Shown here: positions 1 to 10,900 of the stretch, one piece after another
How positions within the stretch are numbered: position 1 is the first letter of the stretch
Layout: the number at the start of each line of letters is the position of its first letter
Assembly: GCA_029582165.1 (NCBI GenBank)
Contig: CM055883.1
Coordinates: 17,082,501 to 17,146,500 of the forward strand
Length of the DNA stretch: 64,000 nt
Source: Portulaca oleracea
Lineage: Eukaryota > Streptophyta > Magnoliopsida > Caryophyllales > Portulacaceae
Direction of reading: 5' to 3'
Program-made: the position numbers and the translations under genes
Notes under the pieces: model-generated
What the model was told of the DNA's origin: nothing
The model's database searches: none
The model's input: only the letters and a program-made list of their open reading frames with translations

Positions 1-31
1 TTCTGTAGTTTTCAACCAAAAATGTTGTGGT

Positions 32-49
32 CTCTCTCTCTCTCTCTCT

Positions 50-102
<53 letters not shown>
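32..102. repeat. (CT)n then (TA)n microsatellite
   Basis: A short CT run is followed by about 45 bp of TA dinucleotides. The TA tract directly abuts the first long-TIR MITE and probably was its target. Confidence 0.9.
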
Positions 103-104
<2 letters not shown>

Positions 105-631
105 ATAATTGGATTCTAATAATCCCTACTTTCACCAATTGGACAATGGTGGACCGTATTTTCACTTTGTATTCTGGTGCTCCAAAAAAAAATGAAATTG
201 GATTGTAGTGGTACCAAATCCACCTCCATATTCTTCTTATTTTTTTCATTCCTACACTATATTGTTTTTGTTTTTTTCGTTCCTGTCCCTAGAAAGTTAA
301 TGAATTGTAGTTTCTAAAACATTTTTTAAATTATTTTTTTGAGACTCTGAATAATTATTATGATTTTTTAAAAATAGTAAAAGTGAAAAAATCATAAAAA
401 ATAGTAAAAAAATGAAAAAAAAATTAGGAGAAACGTTGTAAATTCATTAAAAATCATTGTAAATGTTATACTAAGTTTTGAATTAAATGCAACACAAAAT
501 CTATGATTCCCTCGAAAATATCCCACTACAATCCAATTTTATTAATTTTTGGACCACCAGAATACAAAGTGAAAGTACGGTCCACCATTGTCCAATTGGT
601 GAAAGTAGGGATTATTAGAATCCAATTATCC
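103..631. mobile_element. Long-TIR MITE copy 1, inside a (TA)n tract
   Basis: The left end GGATAATTGGATTCTAATAA is repeated as its reverse complement at the right end. The inverted repeat runs for roughly 90 bp per arm and includes the GGACCACCAGAATACAAAGTG block. The element lies between TA tracts on both sides, so a TA target duplication cannot be told from the repeat itself. It has no coding capacity. A non-autonomous DNA transposon preferring TA microsatellites (like the rice Micron family) fits best. The superfamily is inferred, not shown. Confidence 0.8.
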
Positions 632-651
632 TATATATATATATATATATA

Positions 652-1189
652 GGGATATTGGATTCTAATAATCCCTACTATCACAAATTGTATGGCAATA
701 ATCCCTACTATCATTTTGGATTCTGGTGGTCCAAAAAAAAAAATAAAATTATGTTGTAGTTGTACCAAATCCATCACCACATTCTTTTTATTTTTTCCAT
801 GCCTACCCCATATTGTTTTTGTTTTTTTGGTTCCTAACCCTAGATAGGTAACGAAGTGTAGTTACTAAAACATTTTTTAAATTATTTTTTTGAGATTCCG
901 AGCAATTATTATGATTTTTTAAAAGGAATAAAATTGAAAAAATCATAAAAAATTGAAAAAAATTGAAAAAAATTGGGAGAAATGCTGTAAATTCATTAAA
1001 AATCGTGGTAAAGTGTTACACAAAGTTTTGAATCAAATGCAACACAAAATCTATGATATTTAGCGTATACACTCGATTTTGTCCCACTACAATACAATTT
1101 TTTTTTTTGGACCACCAGAATCCAAAATGATAGTAGGGATTATTGCCATACAATTTGTGATAGTAGGGATTATTAGAATCCAATATCCC
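652..1189. mobile_element. Long-TIR MITE copy 2, inside a (TA)n tract
   Basis: This is a second member of the family at 103-631, separated from it by only about 20 bp of TA repeat. The arms begin GGGATATTGGATTCTAATAA and match as inverted repeats for about 90 bp. The interior is AT-rich and clearly related to copy 1. No open frame of interest is present. Confidence 0.8.

Positions 1190-1250
<61 letters not shown>
1190..1250. repeat. Compound (TA)n(CA)n(TA)n microsatellite
   Basis: About 20 bp of TA, 25 bp of CA and 15 bp of TA follow MITE copy 2. Short open frames here encode only Ile-Tyr or Val-Cys runs and are not genes. Confidence 0.9.
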
Positions 1251-1264
1251 GGGAAAATCTTGAA

Positions 1265-1545
1265 GAACTTCCATTGACAAAAACAAGTACATGATACTCG
1301 GGCATACCCGAGGGGCCTACAATGAAATCCAACCCAGAATCAAAACGATCTAAGTAAACGATCAAAAGATTCAAAACAATTCCTCAACCAAAACTAAAGG
1401 CTAGTATAGCCTCAAAGTTATATCAGATTTGATGAACAAACAAATACTTAGAGTAAGAATTCTCAATGTCTTGATGCACCCTCCTATTTCTCTTATTCCA
1501 AATATGGTAAACTATGGTAGCAAAGGTCAATTTCTTATTCCAACC
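1265..1545 (-). pseudogene. Fragment of LINE ORF2 C-terminus
   Basis: Reading the minus strand from 1545 gives WNKKLTFATIVYHIWNKRNR and then RVHQ. This is the region after the RVT zinc-binding domain of plant L1-type reverse transcriptases; the full LINE in this window has the related IWGARNRRVHD near 56770. The frame then breaks and a short tail continues to about 1265. No RT motif remains. Confidence 0.5.
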
Positions 1546-1559
1546 TTTAAACTCCTCAT

Positions 1560-2110
1560 AATTCATGACCACAGTCCCTAATATCTATGACCACACTCTC
1601 ATAAGGCAAAATTATATAAATGTTATCAAGATATATCTGTGACAACACTCCCTAATATCCATGATCATACTCCATTATGTAGATATGATATGAGTATTGG
1701 TGTACAAGCAATTAACTTTTGTAGGCCTTGGAAAAGTATAAATTTCCTAATATCCTTAACCACTAATATCACACCATGACTACACTATCCATAGAATATG
1801 ACTACAGTGTGTTCATAGTGTGGACAAATATATACAGAGTGTGGATAAATTTATGCAGTTTGTTGGATATATCTATTGAATGACCACAGTGTGTTCAACA
1901 TGTGGACAAATTTATGGGATAAATTTATGCAGTGTGTGGTCATGGATATTAGTGACTGTGGTGTTCGATATAATGCGACAATAAAGATATGATTTGATTT
2001 AGGGAGGTGTGGTCATGTATATAGGGAAGTGTGGTACTTGATATAATTTCGATTTATGGGAGTGGTCATGGATATTAAGGAGTGTGGTCATGAAGTGTGA
2101 GAAGCAACGA
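1560..2110. repeat. Degenerate inverted repeat with GTGGTCATGGATATTAG motif
   Basis: The lower half holds several copies of CTAATATCCATGACCACACT-like sequence. The upper half holds the reverse complement (AGTGTGGTCATGGATATTA) several times. This suggests an old foldback element or a scrambled repeat family. No clean ends or target duplication could be set. Confidence 0.4.
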
Positions 2111-2433
2111 TTATATTGGACGAAACAGACTCACGACAGAATCCTTATAGAATGTTAACTTCTGTTTTTTCTTTTGTTTTTTAGTTTTTGAAAATAATTA
2201 AATTCAATTTGAATAACTCAATTCCTACAATTTAGGGAAGTAAATCTCTCTCATCCCATGCATGATTCTGGCTAACCATATCTATTTAAGTGATTTTATT
2301 TATTTATTTATTTATTTTTGCGAAACTACTGGCTGATTTATGGGAATGAAGGTGGTTTTATGATCAGCCATTGGATCAAATTTTTACGCCCCAAATTCCT
2401 ACCGTATCTTTCTTCCTACTGGATCCGCTCCCA

Positions 2434-2445
2434 ATATATATATAT

Positions 2446-2505
<60 letters not shown>
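2434..2505. repeat. (TA)n microsatellite
   Basis: About 70 bp of nearly pure TA. The open frame across it is a run of Ile-Tyr and is spurious. Confidence 0.95.
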
Positions 2506-2508
<3 letters not shown>

Positions 2509-2530
2509 AACGTCTTGGGGCAAGACACAT

Positions 2531-2845
2531 CTTAAGTGTCTTGCCATTGTGTATATCCTATATATTTGTAAATTAAATTGAAAAAAAATTTAAATTGACT
2601 TCTATAACTATAATAATACATATACATGATATAAAATCATCACTTTTATCTTATATTTTTTAAAAATTACAAAAAGGCGTCTAAAATATGCATAATGGAT
2701 GGAGTTCATTCGTTAGGTGTCAATTTTAATTGTTGGCATAGCCAACACATTCCAAACTTATAATTGATAATTAATAGTGATTGTAAAAAAAAGGGGGTTA
2801 AAAATAATAATAAGTATTATTTTCATAAGGAGCAAGACACTTAAG
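2531..2845. mobile_element. Small TIR element (CTTAAGTGTCTTGC ends)
   Basis: CTTAAGTGTCTTGC at 2531 is matched by its exact reverse complement ending at 2845, giving 14-bp terminal inverted repeats around about 315 bp of AT-rich sequence. Just outside the left end, GGCAAGACAC pairs with GTGTCTTGCC to form a 10-bp hairpin, so the left end may be duplicated. The target duplication is not clear. Confidence 0.5.
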
Positions 2846-2874
2846 CCGTATATATATATATATACATATATATA

Positions 2875-3222
2875 GGAAAATTGGATTCTAATAATCTCTA
2901 CTTTCAGCATTTATATGCTAAAATTCCAACTTTTTTTTTTTTTTGTATTCTGGTGGTCCAAAAAAATAAAATAAAAATTGTATTCTAGTGGTACCAAATC
3001 TACCTCCACTTTTTTTTTTTTTTCATTCCTGCCCCATATTGTTTTTATTTTTTTCATTCATACCCCTAGAAAGGTTATGAAGTGTAGTTACTAAACCAAT
3101 TTTTAAATTATTTTTTTAACAAGTTTTGAATCAAATGCAAGTTCAAATCTATGATATTTAGGGTGTACACTAAGTGGTGCCCCACAATAATACAATTTTT
3201 ATTTTTGTTAGACCATCAGAAT
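2875..3222. mobile_element. Broken copy 3 of the long-TIR MITE
   Basis: The left arm is related to 103-631, starts inside a TA tract, and carries the TATTCTGGTGGTCCAAAAAA block and the following interior. The right arm is cut after the GACCATCAGAATG block, so only the inner part of that TIR remains. Confidence 0.65.
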
Positions 3223-4844
3223 GTATATATGCCTGTTTGAAGAGATGCAAGCTACATCCAGCATTGCCACTCATGGTAGTGGTTCAGATGATCAATAGAA
3301 TGTCAGAGAAAAAATTCAGCTGATACAGGGTTTTCTTTTTTCCCAAGCATGAGTGCTGCTGAAACGTTCTGCATGATTTATGATGAAATTTGCTACTGTA
3401 AACTTTTGCTTCATAAAGTTTTGAGATTGAATTTACATGAAAACGAAAGCAAAGAAGCTATCTGTACAAATTCAGTTTATGAGTAGGGTTCAGGACATCT
3501 GCATACCTCTACTGCTAACATTAGATGTATGACTATCACATGTAATTAATGTCATCTTCTAAGTGTTAATGTGCCTTTGGCTCTTCAACTCCATGGTGAA
3601 TGACTGAATGGAAGTTGGGAGATTCTCGGTTTCTTTCGTTTTTCTGTTTTCAAAACTTATTCCATGAATTGTAACTTATATTTCATCGTGGTTGATTACT
3701 TTGCTTTTCTGTAAGCTGTTCACTCAGTCTATTTTGCCTAAAATGGTCTTTTATGATTTCACGTTTGTATATTCACTTGTCTGAGCCCTACTAAACACAT
3801 GCAGCCACCAGTTTGGTCGATAAGGAAACACCTAGGTTTGTTATCCATGAACTTATGTCAATATTCCCTAGCAAATCAAGAACTGCAGAGCTTCTTGCTA
3901 TGGATATTTCTATTCGGTTGGCCTAACTCAAGGAGTTCAACATCTGAATATAAGCAACTCCTGGTTCATTTCTATTTTGTAATTGGCGTTCGTCCAGTAG
4001 GCTTGCCTTGGCTAACTGGTCTTAAGTCTTTTGCTGAAAATTAGAACCTTTGCATCACGATAAGCTAGTGGATGCCAAGTACCAACCCCCTAGCAATTCT
4101 TAAATCTGAGTCTAATATTTTCCTTTCATTGAGCCAGTCTTAGCTGAACAGAGCTCTTGATTTAACCAAAGTAGCATGTGCACCTTAATGCTTAACTTGC
4201 AACAAATAAAGAGTTTAGCTCTTGATTGAGCCGGTCTTCGCTGAACGTAATAAAACTCATGTAGTCATTTTCTTCGATAAAATATGGCACTTGTATCCAA
4301 ACGAAAATACTGCATCCTAGGTGGCAATACAGTAATCATGTACCCCACCCGCACACCCATTCACACCCCCCCCACACACAAAAAAAAAAAAAAAAACAGA
4401 TAAGTAACTAAACAAGAAGCAGTGCCTGCCTAATCATGCCACACAATTAGGATAATTTAGTGAACATGATGATTACTAGGTTTCAGTACAATTCTCTAAA
4501 GGGAGCACTTCTATCTTCTAAAACTTTGTCCAACTTGGCCTGAAAGGTGTACAATGTAAATATTCGATTATTGAATACCTGCTCTTAGTGCTTGCCTAAT
4601 TGGAGTGAAAATGAGATATATGATTTGTCATCAAAAAAAAAAAAAAAAAGAGATAAATGATTTGTCATCAACAAAAAAAATGAGATGTATGATTAGTATG
4701 ATCTTGTTCCTGTAGTGTGAACAGTTCGTGGTATCTGATCATACCGGGGGTTCTTTTGTACAAGTTACTTCTCTGTTTTCTTGGCAGATGGCATAGTTTG
4801 AATGTGCCTTAAGATTTTGATTGACGAATTCTGAATCAGTGCAG
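3223..4844. other. Region upstream of the visible Iojap exons
   Basis: This is AT-rich, intron- or intergenic-like DNA with poly-A runs near 4380 and 4635. It should contain, or be interrupted before, the 5' Iojap exons that encode the transit peptide and N-terminal part. I could not find a donor site that ends an exon with the phase needed at 4845. The missing exons may lie left of the window or be lost. Confidence 0.4.
3803..3922 (+). CDS. Possible last exon of an unrecognised gene
   Basis: After a good acceptor (branch-like CTAAAC, then ACATGCAG) an open frame reads SLVDKETPRFVIHELMSIFP and then SKSRTAELLAMDISIRLA before a TAA stop. The composition is protein-like and unlike the repeats around it. 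I do not recognise the family and found no upstream exon, so this may be the 3' end of a neighbouring gene, a relic or chance. Confidence 0.25.
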
Positions 4845-4983
4845 TTGCTGTGGCAATGGCCAAGGTTGCAAGTGAAGTGAAGGCTGGAGACATAAAAGTT
4901 CTATTTGTGAAGCCTCTTGTTTATTGGACTCGGTTTTTCATCATTGCAACAGCATTTTCCCGGCCTCAAATAGATGCAATCAG
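4845..4983 (+). CDS. IJ: Iojap exon with the [15 protein letters not shown] core
   Basis: The acceptor is GTGCAG at 4839-4844 and the donor is CAG|GTATGG. The exon starts in mid-codon (two bases, TT), codes 45 full codons from [15 protein letters not shown] to RPQIDAI, and ends with AG of a split arginine codon. The required upstream exon must end with a single base in phase; TTT (Phe) would match relatives. Confidence 0.92.
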
Positions 4984-7900
4984 GTATGGCATCAATTCCC
5001 CCCGTCCCCTTTCCTTTTTATAAATTATGGGACCCTCTTCCCCTTTCCTTAGTTACTTACAACTTTGAAAATCCATGTCAAGCCTAAGAAACAGTTTAAT
5101 CTTTTCTTCCCTTGAGATTCAGTATCTGCCTGGATCTGTACACCTGATATTGCCTTAGTTTGCAGGACAAAAATGGCAGACTTAGCTGAAGAGAAGTTTG
5201 GGAAGGTTCCAAATGGTGATTCAAAGCCCAATTCATGGACCCTTTTGGATTTCGGTACGTAAGTGCAGTCTAGCAAGTGGATTTTTTTTTTGTTTTTATT
5301 TTTTCACATGGTTATAATTTGGGCATGCTAGCTGCCAGGATTTACTTGCAACTTAAGTTTGCTGTTACATGCAAATGGTCTTCAGCTTGAGCTAACTCTA
5401 GATTGGATAAGGGTCTCTAAGCTTGTTGCTTTGCTTTAGCAAGCTTGGTTTGGGTGAAGGAGGAATACCCATAAATGTCACTGCAACTTTGGGCTTGGTT
5501 ATATTCAAACATGTACATATCACTATAACGTGTCAAAAGTGAACGCGGGAAACTCTTCTAATGAATTAGCATCCTTTTGATGATAGTGGAGCGTGTATGG
5601 CAATGGGGGGGGGGGGGGTTGATAAAACTTGAGTTGAAGATGATGATGATCAAAGGACCAATGAACATGATGACGATCTTGATGATTAACGATGATCACG
5701 ATCACAAACAGCAACAAATACCAATATCACAATAACGATATGATCCCTGGATAAAAAGAACACCACAGTTCGATAATGGATTAATCACTGCAAATTTATA
5801 AAGGGATAACTTAAAACACCACCAAATCATGTAATTTGGATAAAGTAATAAGATTTTGAGAGGATTGAGATTGGTCTCAAAAAAACCATATTCATTAATC
5901 ACTAAAGTTGAGTCCTTTTTTTGCCCAAATGCCTGGATTAAAAGGAAAATGGAGTGGAGCCTTCCCCAAGAAATGAAATAACCATCCAAGGGCCAAAAAT
6001 AACCCAAATAATTACATCCTAAGGCTCAAGGGATATAACATTACATTAAGAGGGGGTATATGGGTAATTACATAGGTAATTAGGAAATCCAAGAAAAGAA
6101 CCAAAAACGGATGTTGTCGAATCCTGTGTTTGACACGGTCATATCGAGCCATACACGATCGTGTTATCTCCAAATGCTGGGGGATCAGGATCATGTCAAT
6201 GGCTGACACGATTGTGTCCCTGTCTGGAACGATGGCCAACTTCTTGGATGCTTGAGGGGCACGAGCGTGTCCTTTCCATAACACGACCGTGACCCCATTC
6301 GTGGAAGGGGCGACACGATCGTGTCCTAAGGTCTTCCCACCTGAACTAGGCGAGAAACAATAGCACGATCGTGTGGTTGATCAACGCGATCGTGTCATCC
6401 TGTGTGTTTCCACTTTCTTCTTCTTTCTTCTTTATTGCCCCACACTCGAACCAATTCTTAATGGTGCCAAAACTGGTGGAAAGCTTGTATTACCCGTCTT
6501 ATTTTGTCGAAGTAAAGTAGCTCCTAGAGAGGCTTTTGGCCATTCCAAAGGAGGGTCGAGACCAACTTGGATGGGTCTGAGTTGTAGAAAAATTGGACCT
6601 CCAAGTTGATATTAGATGCGTGCCTCTTAGCTTGGGTGAGGAGATTAGCAAATGGAACCCACACCTCTTCATCATCCCCTTCTTGAATAGGATTTGCCCT
6701 CAAATCCTCATCCGCCTCTTCATCCTCGATATAAGGAGACAATTCCCCAATATTGAAGGTTAAGGAAACCCCCATATCTCTCGAAAGCTCCAACTTGTAG
6801 GCATTATCATTGATCTTTTCCATGACTTTGAGGGGTGCGTCACACCCCTCAGCACAAGCTTACTCTTCCTCCTTGACGGAAACCTTTGCTTTCTAAGTGA
6901 AGTCATACTAACTCACTCGGTTTGAACGAAATGTACCTCCTTTGCTTTTTTGCTCCTGCCTCATATATCTCGTTGACTTTCTCAACCTTAGCCTGGATTT
7001 GCTTATGTAGCTTTTTCACCTCCTTTGCTTTCTCGTTGGCCTCGACCTCACTCTTGACTCCATAGGTATAAGGAGTTCAAGAGTGAGGGGGTTCATTCCA
7101 TAGCATGCATTGAAAGGGGAAGAACCCGCAGCAAAAGAAGGCGCCCGGTTATAGGCAAACTTAGCAAGGCTCGACTTCACATCTCTATCCTTCAAGCTTT
7201 TACTAACTAGAACCCGAAGTAGAGTAGAGAGGGTCTTGTTAGTTACCTTCGTTTGATCTTCAGTTTGTGGGTGGTGAGAAGTACTAAATAGTAACTTGGT
7301 TCCAAAAAGTGTCCATAACTATCTCCAAAAGTGGCTAAGAAACTTGGTATCTTGATCCAAAACAATGCTCCTTGGTATGCCATGTAGCCACACAATTTCC
7401 TTAAAAAGAGAGAAGAGTATATAGGAAGCATCATCTGTCTTCTTGTTGAATAGTTAGTGAAGTTAATAAGGGAATTAATGTATTACTTCTATCAATGTCC
7501 TACATGGATAGAATAATGTAATCCCTAGCTCCTAGAGAATATAAATTGGTTTTCCTGATTATTGTCCCATGGACAAAGTAAGTTAACCTATAACTCTTTA
7601 TGAGTTAAAGAGTTATATGGATTTACAAATAAACAAACCATGGACTGGGCTAACATGTGCTTGGGTTAAGGTTCAATGCGAAGCATTGAACCGCACACGC
7701 ACACGCGCGCACGCGACGTGAGCTGTAAGGCTCTAGAGGCGCTTTTGGCGCTTATTAGGCGCACTTGACACTTAGTACGTAAGCTCGGAGCAAAAGAGCA
7801 ACTATAATAACAAAGCCTTTTTTTCCTTTTCTTTATAATCATTATTTTATTATTTATAGTTGACAGGGTTGGTTGTTGACAGTTATGAACTGTCATTAAC

Positions 7901-10900
7901 AATTTTCCACAATTGTTCTTATCCATATCCTGTCAATTGGATAGAGATCAGACAGCCACGAGGGGATTGATGATTATATATATTCGTCAATCCATGAAGC
8001 TTTGTTGTATCCTAGATACACGAATTTGCATGAGGGGCAAATCTTGTCTTAAAGAAAGTGATTCCATTCACGCCTCAAAGCATCAATCCATTTTGGAATT
8101 TCTAACACTTCTCACAGGCAATGACATGAGCCATCTTCGAGAATCAATCTACCACAACCATCACTGCATCCTTGCCCCTTAAAGTTCGGGGAAGAGCCAC
8201 AATAAAGTCCATACTCAAGTCTTCCTAAGGGTCATTAGGAACTGGTAGGGGAGTGTAGAGCCCTTGGTGGAATTGGTTCTTTGCTTGCTGGCACATCACA
8301 CCCCTGGATATCACATCATGTGCATCCCCACCATCTTGGGCCAATGGAAGTGCTCCTTGAGCATATCAAAGAGTCTTGTTGATGCCAAAATGACCGTTAA
8401 GACCTCCACCATGGACCTCTTTCACCGACAATTTTGTTAATGGACCCTTAGGGATGGACAATTTATTCCTCTTGGAAAGGGCCTTCTTGTAGCACATAAA
8501 GACCTCTATCCTTATGAAGATGAGAGCTGAATTCTTTGTCCTCCTTGTAAAACTCCTTAATATGTTGAAAACCAAGGACCCAAGCTTGCACAATAGACAA
8601 CAAAGTATGGTGCCTCAAGAGCTTATCTACAATTACATTCACATTTGTCGAATTGCCAAGGGTGACCCAATTAGACATGACAATCGCTCATAGGCACATC
8701 ACACAAAATAGCATCATGATATTTAGATCCGATGGATAAATTGATGAGAATTTGCTTAGTTACCTTGAGGTCTCCATGGTTATTGAGCCACTTCAAAGAA
8801 TAGGGCTTTGGATGTAATAAGGTAGGAAGTCCCAATTTCTCCACCATAAGGGTTGACGCCACATTAGTACAACTACCTCCATCAACTATAAGGTTGCACA
8901 CCTTTCCGCCGACGGTCCACCTCGAGTGAAAGATCATCTCCCGCTCGGCCTTCTCAAGAGGGTGTGGAGTACTCTCCGCAAGACAGAAGTTCTCCAACAT
9001 CGGCCTTAAGGACTTCGACATCTTCATCATCGGGATCATTCCAATCCTCAACAACACATTCGGGTTCCTCTTGTGTTGTCTTAATTGTTTTTCAAGCTCT
9101 TGCACTTCTTGCAATGTCAAAGTTCTTCTAGTGGGACAATCGCCATGAAAATGGTCGTATCCTTAACATTTGAATCACTTTTTACCTTCCATCTTCTTGG
9201 GAAGCTCCATAGGGGAGGGAAATGAGATACTCTCTCCTTTGTCAGCCTTAGTAGGAGTAAACTTTGGAGCTTCGCTAGGCCTTAAGGTAGCCGATTGTGC
9301 AGGTTTGAGTGGAGGAATGAAGGTACAACCATAAGGCCAAGGTAATGACTTCTCCTTCTTTCTTTTCTCGCCTTTGATAGCCAAATTATACATATCAACC
9401 ATTCAAGAACCGCATCATGATTTGCTCTGAAGACTCTTGCAATTGTCTCTTGATGAGTAACTATTCAAATTCCTGGATATATTCACTCACACTTCTCTTC
9501 CCTTGCTCAAGGACGAAGAGTCTTCTCAATGTGTCTTGCTTGTATATACTCAGTAATAACCGCTTGTTCATCAATTTAAGCTTCTCCCATGAGGCAATCT
9601 TTTTTTCTCCATCCCGAACTCATTGAGCTTTCACACTTTCAAACTAAAGCGATACAAATTTGATGAGCTTCAAGCTAACAACATTCAAAGCTTTCTCATC
9701 ATTATAATCCTTAGCTACGAAAATTTGTTACACAAGTTGCATCCATTCCAAATAGTCATCAAGGTCAAGCGAACCATTGAACTTAGGGAGCTCAACCTTG
9801 ACATCATGAAGTTCATCCCTTAGTGACCTCTATCCTTTTCTCCTTGGTTGATACCTTCAATTGAAGCCACTATCTGCACTTGACTCAAATGATGGAGGAC
9901 AGATAGGGTTAGGGAGAGTCTCTCTCCTTCTAGACCAAGGTTGGCCCAAAAGGTGTGTTGTGATCATAGCAAGTTAGATTTGTAATGGCACTAAGAGCAT
10001 TTTGAAGGCTCACCGCGCTCTATAAGCCCCGGATTCGAACTTCTTCAAGCAAAGGTCCCGGGGGTACTCTTTGATGTTGGCTAGTTCCTTCTTGGTTGGA
10101 TCAATGTGGGTATCCATTCTCAAGAGGAAGGAAAAAGGATGGAATGTGTGGGGCTTGGTATTTTTGTAGTTGGCTATGTATTTAAGGCTAAGGTTCATTG
10201 TAGTTTTCAGTGCAAAAGAGAGTCTAAAGGATTATAACACTAGAAGAGCGCAAAATCACACATTACACCAAGATCAAGAACACTCGTTATGATCAACAAT
10301 ATTCATTGTGATCAAGAACACCTCAACAATCAAATCCCAAAGAGAGCAAAAATAGAGCACTGCCAAAGAACACCCAAAACTACGATCAAGCCATCAAAAA
10401 TCGATCAAACAAAGATGAATTCAAGCAATCACCAATCCTAGATGCTCTGATACCAAATAGAGCGTATGGCAATGGCAAACGATCAAGCTTGAGTTGACGA
10501 CGATGATGATCGAAGAAGGATCGATGAACTTGATGATCAACGATGATCATGATCACGAACAACAATAAGTACCAATATCACAGTAACTATATGATCTCGG
10601 GATAAAGGAAATCCACCACAGTGATCTAGCAGCCCACCAAGATTTGATAAAGGATTAACCACCACAAATCTATAAAGGAATGACTTAAAACACGACCAAA
10701 TCATGCAATTTGGACAAAGTAATAAGGTTTTCAGAGGATTGAGAATGATCTCAAAAATTTCATATTCATTAATCAACAAAATTGAGTCTTTTCTCCCAAA
10801 TTCCTGGATTAAGAGGCAAATGAAGTGAGTGGAGCTTGACCAAGAAAAGAAATAATCATCAAAGGGCCAAAAATAACCCAAGTAATTACATCCTAAGGCT

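Noticed and set aside
1016..1374. Small genes in the microsatellite region
   Set aside because: The frames are Ile-Tyr, Thr-His or Val-Cys runs produced by dinucleotide repeats.
3236..3298. Short exon ending in ATHGSGSDDQ and a stop
   Set aside because: No convincing acceptor site precedes it, it abuts a broken MITE, and other frames are open over the same stretch.
5606..5619. Biological G-quadruplex from the 14-bp G run
   Set aside because: It is a single homopolymer inside a decayed LTR and is absent from the partner LTR. A sequencing or slippage origin is as likely.
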